Source: JBFJKD01 sp041601945
GTDB taxonomy: Bacteria > Pseudomonadota > Gammaproteobacteria > Pseudomonadales > Porticoccaceae
Assembly (NCBI GenBank): GCA_041601945.1
Contig: JBFIHG010000004.1
Coordinates: 1 to 64,000, forward strand
Reading direction: 5' to 3'
Length of the DNA stretch: 64,000 bases
The notes below the pieces were generated by a model. The model did no database searches. It had not been told where the DNA came from and saw only the letters and a program-made list of their open reading frames with translations. Shown here piece by piece: positions 8,529 to 17,800 of this stretch (positions within the stretch are counted from its first letter, which is position 1; every line of letters begins with the position of its first letter). The position numbers were made by a program, and so were the translations under genes.

Positions 8529-10646
8529 CTAGAGTTTATGGCGTTTGAGATCGCGAATAATAAATCGCGCTGGGTTGAGTGCGGTGGCCAGATCGCGGGG
8601 CACGGGCTGCGCCAGTCCTTCAATTTGATCAGCGAGTAATTCCGCGCCCAGCGGCGCGTAACTCATGCCCCGTGACCCGTGACCACAATTAATATACAGG
8701 CCTGGCCAGTAAGTGCCGCAATGTGGGATGTCGGTGTGCGCGTTGTGGGCCAACACCCCGTATGTCTTTATGAACTCGTCGTATACCGGTGCGGGTCCTA
8801 GCAGTGGCAGGTAGTCCGGTGTGGTGCAGCGCAGGGCCGCGCGCCCGCGCAGGGAATCGAGGGGTCTTGCGCCCAGCAAGCGTCCCAGTTCCGTGTCCGT
8901 GGCGTGCAGCTGCTGCAGATTGAGTGTGTGATCTGCATCGCGTACCGCCAGTGAGTCCGTGTCCAGGTTGTAAGTGGCCCCGACACTGTGCCACCCATCT
9001 ACGGCCGGGGCGGCGAATCCTTTGCCGCACACCACGGTGCGCAGTGTAGTGCTGGCGGTCGTGGCGGGAACCAGTGTGATTTGGCCGCGCAGGGCTTTTA
9101 GAGGCAGTTGTTGTGTCTGTGCGTAGCGGTTCGTTGCCATACCGATGGCGAGGATCACGACCGGTGCTGCGGCCAATGTGCGGCGCTGGTTGTCCACCAC
9201 CGTCCAGCCATCTTCTTCGGCGTGGTCCAGGTCGTCCACCGTGGCGTTGATAACACGAATGTTTTTATGTGCGCAAAGCGCATTGCACAGGGCGCTCGGT
9301 TTGATCCAGCCAAGGGCCGGGAACAACAGCCCGCCCGCGGTTGCCAATGTAAGTCCGCTCACTACCGCGAGTTGATCGCCCTCGACATAGCGGACTAACT
9401 CGGGCGCCCTGGCGTACAGCGTTCCCAGTTGCCGAAAAGCTGCCAACTGAGAAGAAGATTCGCCAAGAATCACCACTCCACTACGGGCGCCAAAACCGGA
9501 TTGTTGCCAGAACGGTTGGTAAAACCGACTGGCGAACAATAATGCCAATAAATTAAAACGCGACAGCGGTGAGTGTTGCAGGGACAATTTAGGGTAAATA
9601 ATTGCCTGGGGATTTCCGGACGCCTCGGCGGCCAGGTTGTTGTTGCGCTCCAGCAGCGTCACCTGCCAACCCCGTTGCGCGAGTACAGCGGCGCTGGTGC
9701 AGCCGGCAATGCCACCGCCCACAATAATGGCCTGTTTTGCGCTGCCCGGTTTTTGCGTTCGTGCGCATCTGTGTGCTGGCAGGTACCAGGGTGTTTTGCT
9801 ACTCGTACGTCGCTGTCTGTGCGGTGCAATGTCTGGCATTGCCAGTGAGTTGTCCCGTGGCGTGTCCGGTATTTTCTGTGTAGTGCGAGCGCTGGGTGTC
9901 ATGCGTCCCTTTAGCATATGCCTTTTGTGTCCAAACCCCGGCACTTTCTGCACATCGAAGCCAACTTCCGCGAGTCCACGTTTAACGTCTCCGGCAGATG
10001 TGAAGGTGCTGAACGTGGTGTTTTCAGCGCTCAGGCTGGCGAGGGTCGCAAACAGTTCCGGACTCCACATAAACGGGTTTTTCGCCGGTGCAAAGCCGTC
10101 CAGAAACCATGCGTCTATGGGGCGTGAACAACCCTGGAACAGGGGGTGGTCGGTGGTACGCAGTTGCTTAAAACATTGTGTCGCGTCCCCAAACAACAGG
10201 GTTAAGCGGATGTTGTGGCTGGCCCAACCGAGTCGGTGAAAACCTGGAGCCGGTGCTGGATAACTCTCTATAAGCTGGTGGGCAAGAGGTAATTGATCTT
10301 GCCAGGTTGCGAGTATTTTTTTGAGATCATCCCGGGACAACGGATACTTTTCAGCGGAAATAAAGTGCAACGTTCCGCCTTCGGGTGCGAGTTTACACCA
10401 AAGTTTCGCAGCGCTTAAAAAATTCAGTCCCGCGCCAAAACCGGTTTCGCCGATGGTGAAATAGTTGTCCCCGGATAAATTTTTCCAGCGCTTGGCGAGT
10501 TGATTCTGGTCGAGAAAAACGTGGTGAGCCTCGGCAACGCCATTCTCGGCTGAAAAATAACGATCGTTAAACTGTAGCGCATAAGGTCGTTCTTCACGCC
10601 ATTGCAATAGGGCGTTTTCAAGCAAATGTTCAGTTTCGGCCACCAT
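8529..10646 (-). CDS. mnmC: Bifunctional tRNA mnm5s2U34 methyltransferase / cmnm5s2U34 oxidoreductase
   Basis: Completes the mnm5s2U modification at the wobble position of Lys, Glu and Gln tRNAs. The N-terminal half is the SAM-dependent methyltransferase (GETGFGAGLNFL near residue 66, WFLDGFAPAKNPFMW near residue 185). The C-terminal half is the FAD-dependent oxidoreductase, opening with the dinucleotide motif IIVGGGIAGCTSAAVLAQRG. At 705 residues it is slightly longer than E. coli MnmC (668), mainly in the linker between the halves. The gene begins 10 bases after the stop of the CapB-like gene in the same direction, so it appears to be the last gene of the long envelope cluster transcript, an unusual position for a tRNA modification enzyme. 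Confidence 0.95.
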   Translation of the reverse strand: MVAETEHLLENALLQWREERPYALQFNDRYFSAENGVAEAHHVFLDQNQLAKRWKNLSGDNYFTIGETGFGAGLNFLSAAKLWCKLAPEGGTLHFISAEKYPLSRDDLKKILATWQDQLPLAHQLIESYPAPAPGFHRLGWASHNIRLTLLFGDATQCFKQLRTTDHPLFQGCSRPIDAWFLDGFAPAKNPFMWSPELFATLASLSAENTTFSTFTSAGDVKRGLAEVGFDVQKVPGFGHKRHMLKGRMTPSARTTQKIPDTPRDNSLAMPDIAPHRQRRTSSKTPWYLPAHRCARTQKPGSAKQAIIVGGGIAGCTSAAVLAQRGWQVTLLERNNNLAAEASGNPQAIIYPKLSLQHSPLSRFNLLALLFASRFYQPFWQQSGFGARSGVVILGESSSQLAAFRQLGTLYARAPELVRYVEGDQLAVVSGLTLATAGGLLFPALGWIKPSALCNALCAHKNIRVINATVDDLDHAEEDGWTVVDNQRRTLAAAPVVILAIGMATNRYAQTQQLPLKALRGQITLVPATTASTTLRTVVCGKGFAAPAVDGWHSVGATYNLDTDSLAVRDADHTLNLQQLHATDTELGRLLGARPLDSLRGRAALRCTTPDYLPLLGPAPVYDEFIKTYGVLAHNAHTDIPHCGTYWPGLYINCGHGSRGMSYAPLGAELLADQIEGLAQPVPRDLATALNPARFIIRDLKRHKL

Positions 10647-10656
10647 TGCCCCGCGC

Positions 10657-13600
10657 TTACTTTTTGGCCACCCCGAGCCACCCGCCTTTTTGGCGTTTGG
10701 TCAGAGCCTGTAACAGATTGATCGCCCGCGATCGGCTGATATGGCCAGCGCACAGATCCACGTAAATGGCATCGGCCTGTTTACGTCGGCGCACCGCATC
10801 CAGCGCGTCAACCAACTGCTCCGTGGCGGCCAGCAGTTTTTTGCGCCAACTATGGCCACCACTGTGGTTGCTCGCCTCGCTCTGGTTGATGCTGTGATGA
10901 ATGCTGGCCATTTTGGCGGCTAATGCGTCCTGTAAGGTTACCAGACTGGATTGAATAAATTCATCTTGCGCTACCGGGCGTGTTTTTAAATCGGTAAATA
11001 CCTGGTGCAGGTAATTTTCGGACAATTGGCCAAATTCATTCAACGTCGATAATTGGCGCAGCCCCTGTGTAACGATATTGGTATCGTTGCTGAGCAACAA
11101 TTGTCCGGCAGCGTACACTTCATTCCAGTACTGCCAACGGTAGATAAAGTCGAGCCCTGGCCCTTTGATGTTTTGCATGCCCATGCACCTGTTCAAATAA
11201 CCCGGTGGCGATGCGGAAATCAAACGATGCAATATCTGTTCCCCGGTGGCGTGGGCGTCGTGGACGATAATAAGGTGGGAGTCGAACCACTGCCATAATT
11301 GCGCTTTGGCTCGGGTGACAAGCTCGCCCTGGGTGCCGGCGAGTAGTTGCTGGTGCAGGGGTTTGCAGGCGTTAAACTCGTCCAGATACTGCTGGTGGAA
11401 GTTGGCGACATCCTCGGCAATGGGCGCACTGACGTTGAGACTGGTCAGTTTGGTAGAGACTTGAGCCGGTGTCAGTTCGGAATTGTCGGCGATGGCCAGA
11501 TGGGTGGCCTGACCGATACCTTCAAGCATGGCGCGCAGGCGCGCGTTAACTTCGGCGAGACTCATGGGAATGCGTAGCCGCCGACACCAGCTGGTGAAGC
11601 TCGCCCCGTTGTCATCAAAGGGAATAGCGGCCATGGTTTTTTCCCATTCCTCTTCGAGATAACTGCGCATACCCTCGAGATTTGTACCGATTAATATATG
11701 CCGATCGACGCAAATATCGTTAACCATAATTGCAGCAAAAACCTTGGAGCGTGGGATCCGGTCGGCGCGATTGTTAACCACGGTGGAGATCCACTCGCCC
11801 GGTGTTTCGAGATAGTTATGCCTGTCGAACTCAAGGCGCAGCCAGTTGCCCATACTACCCATGCGTTCGTTGGCGGAGTGTCCGTTGACAAATTCAAAAC
11901 GACGCTCGCGCACAGTGGTGATCGGATAGACTTTTAATACACCGAGGTCGGCCACCACATTATCTGCCATAGCCTTTAGTGCAAAGCCATCGGCAATACC
12001 CATGGAACGACACATCTCCAGCACCAGAGCAATGTTGTAGGGGTGTTCCTGGTAGGGAAAGCGCGCGAGAATATCTGGGGTCAATAGGCCAGCCTGCAGC
12101 CAGTTGATAGTTTTAAATTCAGTTTGAACGCGGCGTGCACCTTCTTCAAGAATGGGCACCATTTCTTCTTCGCTGGTAATCAGGCGCCCCTTGGGGGGAA
12201 TAAAGTTAACCATCACCAGAGGGATGTCGTAACCTGCGGGGCCCTGTAGATCTTCATGATCCGGATAGGTATTGCAGATGGTAGAGATGTCGTCGCGCAT
12301 CCAGAAGCGCTGCAAAATACGCACGTAGGCGGGCGTCAACCCCATGCATTCCCACAGGAATACGTCCGCGCCGAGCTTTGCGGCAATCCGCACCACGTTG
12401 ACCTGTTCCCAGATAGTGGCTTTGTCGTACGGCCGAAACAGAAACATTTCCCGCAGCTGTCCATGGTGGTAGCCATCCAGAAACATCGCTTCACAACCGG
12501 TGGTTTTGGATACCACGTGATAACCCATGGCATTCATCACCGCCGCCTTGATACGCTCCGTACCAGATTTGCCGCGTGTTCCCCAGCCCCCTAACACCAG
12601 TGGAATACGATTGCGGGCGCTGCGCATCAGAGCCCCCATCCACAGGTGTCGCCCGATAAATAACCCGGTTATAGCGACCAGAAAAAGTGCCAGGTCCCGT
12701 AACGAATTCTGGTAGACGGAAACGAAATAATCGCGAAAGTCCTCACCCAGTTCCACCAGCGGTAGCGGTAGCGCACGGCTAAAAAACCGGGTTACGGCAG
12801 GGTTTGCCGGATAGGCCTTTCCCGATGGCGCGTAGTAGGGTTGAAAGTGCGTTTTAAAACCGAGTTCGCCGATCTTTTTTAGATAGGTTTCAGGACCGAA
12901 GGGCGCGCCCTCTTGCCAGTTGCGTAAGTCGGCATAGGTTTCGAAATTCCGGCTCAGGATCAGCCGTGCCCGCAATCGAGCCCATAAGGAATGAGGGGGT
13001 TCAATGTGGGTAACGCCTTCGCAGGTAAAGATTTTTACAGGTTGTGTCGGCCAGCCGTGATCGACCGATGAAATAATCTGGTCGAGTAGTGGCAAAAATG
13101 GCCGCCAATCGCCCTCGTCCGGAATAAATAAGGGTTCCCCCGGGACTTTGGTTTTGCTCAATTCAGCCATGCGTGCCGCTGGCACACTCAATTTGCCGTA
13201 GAACACTCTGCCCACGGTGTGGGAGCGCGCCTGACGTTTGTCGCTGGCGGGAATGCGAAACTCGTGCAGCGCTCGCCATAGCCGGAATTTGAAGGGCTGC
13301 CAGCGGCAGGCTTTGGCGTCCCGCCCGGTTTTTACGTCGAAGCCAAAGTCGTGTTGTGCGAGACGCGCCAGAGTTCGCCCCAGTAATTCGTCTTCAACAT
13401 TGGGTACGGAGCGGTATTTAAATGGCTGGGTCGCTTTGAAACTCGCACCCAGTTCGGCAAATAACGACTGGGCGGCGGGACTGGCCTGGCCGGAAAGTTC
13501 TTCGCGGGTTGCCGCTGCGGTCCGACGTACCGATAGATGCGGGGATTCGATATTTATGCGCGTCAACACCGAGATAGCACCCTGGCGCAATACCCGCGCC

Positions 13601-14802
13601 TGGTCGAGAAATTGGCAGCCAAGCAACACGGCATGTACCTTCGGCAGGCCATGCAACGCGCAGCGCAGGACAAAACGGTTGGAATCTTTACGCAACGCTT
13701 TGATTAACAGCGTAATCGCGAACTCTGACATTTTTTCCCAGTCACAGATGCGATGTAAGCGGGACAACACCGTGCCGCGCACCGCTGGTTCGGCGTCTTG
13801 TGTTGCCAGTTGTGCAAGCAAAGGCTGGTGCCACAGTTGCGGTTGTTCCAGCATGGCCATTGCTGCGCCCTGCCGTACATAGGGTGATTGGTCTATAACT
13901 GCCAGTTCCAGAAGTTGTTTCGCGGTGGTGGATGGCAATACAGCGGACAGTTGCTCGCAGATATAACGGCGCGGAAACATGTCGTCTCCAGCGCGCGCTT
14001 GCTGCAGTCGTTGCACGGCTATTGGGCCAATCTTGGTGGGCGATGTCAGTGCCAACAACCCCAAGGCTTCACATTGCAGCCAGGTGTTTTGATTTGCGTC
14101 GAGTGAACAGCGATACACAAATTGTTGAATATTTTCCGGGACGGGGCGAAATGTTTTTGGGAATTCTGTGTGTTCGATAATATTCTTCAGGCAGCGTAAG
14201 GCGTCGATACGCACCCGCACATCACCATCCCACAGAATAAAATCACGCAAAATTTCCGGAAAGCGCAGGCGCTTCCATTGACTAACGATTTCCACGCCAC
14301 TGAGGTCGGCGGTGTTAAGCGCGGTGGGGGCGACGGCGCCGAGGCGACCCAGCGCAACGACCAAAAACCGTTCGCGCCGGTTATAGTGGACGTGGAAACG
14401 CTCCACAGCCGCGTCGTAATCGAAATAGCGGGAGAAGGCCTTGCGGTCCAGATGCAATTGGCGGCGCGAGCGGCCCAGTGTCGCAAGATACTTGAGGATA
14501 CGTTCGCGGCGGTGATAATCGCTTGGAGCGCCGCGATATTCGTCGACAAACTTTTGGTAGTCTTCACTGAGCTGAGTCAGTTCCGCCTGTACATTGAGCA
14601 ATAAATTTCCGAGAAAGCTGGCCAGCGCTAATCCCGCGCCGCGTTTTGAATCGTAACGGTACGTTCGTTCACGGCAATAAGGCGAGTTAAAAAAGCGTTG
14701 TTCGATTTCATCGTTGCTGCGACGATTAATACGGATTTGTTCTGGCGTCGCTGCCAGGGTCAGCAAGCGTTGTGTAAAGGCGCGCAGTTCACGTTTGGTC
14801 AT
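10657..14802 (-). CDS. HEAT-repeat / CapB (PgsB)-like amide ligase fusion
   Basis: A 1381-residue protein. Residues 1 to about 450 are helical with HEAT-like repeats (for example 180-210, 300-350, 400-430), with no family I can name. A hydrophobic span (about 703-718) precedes a Mur-ligase-fold domain (about 735-1060) that follows Bacillus PgsB/CapB: P-loop GTRGKS (741-746), VSKTTGCEAMF, the WECMGLTPAY block, NTYPDHEDLQGP, FVNGHSANER (971-980) and VNNRADR. In PgsB this domain activates glutamate carboxyl groups with ATP for poly-gamma-glutamate synthesis, and it too has a transmembrane segment just before the P-loop. The last 250 residues have no recognised match. Normal CapB is about 400 residues, so most of this protein is added material. 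The product polymer is not known; an ATP-dependent amide ligase at the inner membrane is the best reading. Confidence 0.82.
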   Translation of the reverse strand: MTKRELRAFTQRLLTLAATPEQIRINRRSNDEIEQRFFNSPYCRERTYRYDSKRGAGLALASFLGNLLLNVQAELTQLSEDYQKFVDEYRGAPSDYHRRERILKYLATLGRSRRQLHLDRKAFSRYFDYDAAVERFHVHYNRRERFLVVALGRLGAVAPTALNTADLSGVEIVSQWKRLRFPEILRDFILWDGDVRVRIDALRCLKNIIEHTEFPKTFRPVPENIQQFVYRCSLDANQNTWLQCEALGLLALTSPTKIGPIAVQRLQQARAGDDMFPRRYICEQLSAVLPSTTAKQLLELAVIDQSPYVRQGAAMAMLEQPQLWHQPLLAQLATQDAEPAVRGTVLSRLHRICDWEKMSEFAITLLIKALRKDSNRFVLRCALHGLPKVHAVLLGCQFLDQARVLRQGAISVLTRINIESPHLSVRRTAAATREELSGQASPAAQSLFAELGASFKATQPFKYRSVPNVEDELLGRTLARLAQHDFGFDVKTGRDAKACRWQPFKFRLWRALHEFRIPASDKRQARSHTVGRVFYGKLSVPAARMAELSKTKVPGEPLFIPDEGDWRPFLPLLDQIISSVDHGWPTQPVKIFTCEGVTHIEPPHSLWARLRARLILSRNFETYADLRNWQEGAPFGPETYLKKIGELGFKTHFQPYYAPSGKAYPANPAVTRFFSRALPLPLVELGEDFRDYFVSVYQNSLRDLALFLVAITGLFIGRHLWMGALMRSARNRIPLVLGGWGTRGKSGTERIKAAVMNAMGYHVVSKTTGCEAMFLDGYHHGQLREMFLFRPYDKATIWEQVNVVRIAAKLGADVFLWECMGLTPAYVRILQRFWMRDDISTICNTYPDHEDLQGPAGYDIPLVMVNFIPPKGRLITSEEEMVPILEEGARRVQTEFKTINWLQAGLLTPDILARFPYQEHPYNIALVLEMCRSMGIADGFALKAMADNVVADLGVLKVYPITTVRERRFEFVNGHSANERMGSMGNWLRLEFDRHNYLETPGEWISTVVNNRADRIPRSKVFAAIMVNDICVDRHILIGTNLEGMRSYLEEEWEKTMAAIPFDDNGASFTSWCRRLRIPMSLAEVNARLRAMLEGIGQATHLAIADNSELTPAQVSTKLTSLNVSAPIAEDVANFHQQYLDEFNACKPLHQQLLAGTQGELVTRAKAQLWQWFDSHLIIVHDAHATGEQILHRLISASPPGYLNRCMGMQNIKGPGLDFIYRWQYWNEVYAAGQLLLSNDTNIVTQGLRQLSTLNEFGQLSENYLHQVFTDLKTRPVAQDEFIQSSLVTLQDALAAKMASIHHSINQSEASNHSGGHSWRKKLLAATEQLVDALDAVRRRKQADAIYVDLCAGHISRSRAINLLQALTKRQKGGWLGVAKK

Positions 14803-14811
14803 CGGTTAACG

Positions 14812-17800
14812 TCAGGGCATCGGCGTCAGGACAGAATTATTCCCTGCGGGCACGAAACGCTCTTCGCGATGGTTGCGAAACGATGTTTCCTGGGGGCGGA
14901 AATCCCGCAGGAAACGGTTGTTATGGAAATACCAGGTGCCCGACAACATCCAAGCGGTATCGCCATTGCCCACATCAATGTTTGAATTCAGGCGCACGTC
15001 GAGGCCATATTTGTTCCGCCAGCGTTGCCAGTCGACGTACAGCCCGAGGCGGGTGGTGTGGGAGTCCTGGCCGCGGTCGTTGTCGTTGCTGTAGCGGCGA
15101 CGATGAATAGTGCCACCCAAGGTGAAATCACCGACCAGTTGATCGACCCCGAGGGCAACACCACTAAAGTCCAGATCGGTGGGATTTCCCAGTCCATTGC
15201 TGCGCAGTTCGCCTTCCACATAGATTCGATTGTCGCGCCAATAAGAAAAAGTCAGGCGGTCCGAAAAATCCCAGCCATTTGGATGGTCGTCCTTGTAGCT
15301 GGAAAATAGCTCTGGATCGACGCTGTTGAGTGCGATGACGTCGCTTCTGTCCAGACTGAGCCAGTATTGAAATGCTTTTATCTGCACGCGATTGTACAGG
15401 GTTGGGGTAATAGTTGTACGGTACGTGCCGTTGGTGCTGAGATACAGGGTATGGTTGCGATTGTCGCCGCCTTGTTCCGCGACGGTCTGTGTGTAGTAGT
15501 GACCGTACAGTCCCAGGCTTAGATCGCTGTCCCGGGGTTCCCAGTCAATCCACTGTCGTGCGCCCAGCAGGGTATCGATTTCGCCATCGTAGTCGCGACG
15601 CAGTAAATCGGTGCGTACGTACAGTGCCAGCTCTTCGTAGAAGCGTCGACGACTGACATTCTGCTCCGTATAAAATGGCGTCAGTCCCTGTGCGCTATCC
15701 TCCTCGCTCTGACGTAGTTGACCCGCTTCCAGAGTGGTACTCCAGGTGGCATTCCCACTGTCCATGGCCACCTCCGATGTGCCGTCCTGAGCATCGTCCA
15801 ACACATAGCCATCTATTTCATCGGGCCAGTGCAGTTGTTGTGACGTGCTATCCAGCAGGGGGTCCGAGAGCTGAGGTTGCGTATAAACGTAGCGGTTTTC
15901 CACATTTTTTCCGGGCGCATGACGCAACTGGTACAGCCGATAAAACCCCGAAGTTTGATTGTCTGGTGCAGCGAAAGTCAGGGTTTTTATTCCTGCTAAC
16001 ACAGGTTGATAGGTGGACACCGTGCGGCTACCGATTTTGCGGTCTACTCGTACGATAGTGGGTCCCTGCACGGTGATGGTTACCGGCGCGCCGGGGGAGG
16101 CCACAAAGTAAGGCAGTTGTGGATTGCGAATAACCTGCTCACTGCCAGATGCATAAGTTTCAGTCAGTGACAATGCCACCTGTATTTGTGGATGGCTCGT
16201 GACCAGTGAAAAATGAATGCGGTGCTGTCCAGGAAGCATATTTAAACGCACCGAGCGCCTGCTGCCATCTCCCGCGACATCCAGAGTGCGGCGGGTGCCG
16301 TCAACGTCGAGCATAATATTGGCGCCAGGCAGTACTTTGCCGGGCAGCAACAGTTGTCGAAACTGCAACTCGAGGGTGGCCGGTTGTATATTGTTGTAGC
16401 CGAGCGCGACCTTTTTGGTGTGGCCTAGCAAATGGGAAATACCCGTGGCCGAACCTTTTAAAAACAGGTCGCGACGTAGTTCCGGGCTTTGATAGTGGTC
16501 GCTTTCCTCGCTGAATTTGCGCACCCCCGCGCTACTACGTACGGAGGTCAGGTTTTGCCAGTCGTAACGATCGACGGTACTCCGATACAGCCTTGCCAGT
16601 TTGGGGATATGCGCCCCCCGATGATAGGCGCTGGTTAATAACGCGGCGCTTAGTTCGTCACTTAATGTTCGCTGTTGCTGATGCCACAGCGTAGATAACG
16701 TAAAACTGTATAGCTGATCGTCCGTCAGGGTTTCCGTTCGGGCGGCTAATTCGGTAAGCGCACTGACGGGCGTTACAGGTTGGGCCTGCTCCGCCAGTTG
16801 CGCTCCGCCAAAGGGCGTCCCTTCCCCGGATGTGGGAGCAGGGTAAACGGACAGACGTTGCTCCGGGTCAAACAGGGTTGAAAGTTTCAGGCTGCGGGGC
16901 GTCTGTGGAGTCGGACATTCCTGCTGGGCGAGATAACGTTGCAGCCACTGATAACGCAGACTGCTGGGCTTAACGGGTGCCGATGCGCCGAGCAATGCGG
17001 TAACTTGCGGGTCGGGCAAGGGGCCGTCGCTCATGAAGGGACTATGCACTTTCAGTGCCACTACCGCGCCATATTGTTGTGGTTCGATACGAAGGTGGTG
17101 CGTGCCCGCTGCGAGATGTACTAACGCGCTCTCCGCGGTGGATAGCGCACTGCCATCTTCCAGATGTCGATCGCTTAACAGGGTGTTTTGCAGGGGCGCA
17201 AGCACAGCGGAGTCGCCGCCTTCGATCTTCAGCCAGTCCTTGAGTTGGTCGGGTTTGCCCACCGGCATAACACTGCGGGTGGTGAGCTTGAGCGTAGCGG
17301 GGCCATGCACCGTCACGGGAATCGATTGCCCCGCAGCCGCGCGGTAAACTTTTTGACGAATGCCGTGGCGGGGATTATCGATATACGTCGGCACGGCAAA
17401 CACCAGGCTGGCGGGCAGCTCTTGCCAGCCGCGTGTGCCGGGTAATTGTCCGGCCCAATCGAACCACGCCTGTGTTGCGCCAGGCTGTGCCCGATAAACG
17501 TTATCCAGCAGTTCTTTGCCCCGCAACGCGTAGGTGGCCTGTTCAGGCTGTACGGCGCTGCGCCAGTGCGCTGCGGCACCGTCGAAATCACCGTGATGTA
17601 GTGCGCGCATGGCCATCCAGTGTTCGGCCTGGAGGGGTGGCAAAGCAGTTAGATTACGCTCAAAAATTCGCCACCAGCCAGCGGTCAGCGCCGCATCTAA
17701 TAGTTTTTCGGGTTGTTCGGTGGAGATGGATAGCAGTTGCAGATGGTCGAGGACGCGTCCGGTGGCCAGTAATGCGTCGGCCAGCCGCTCCAGATACATG

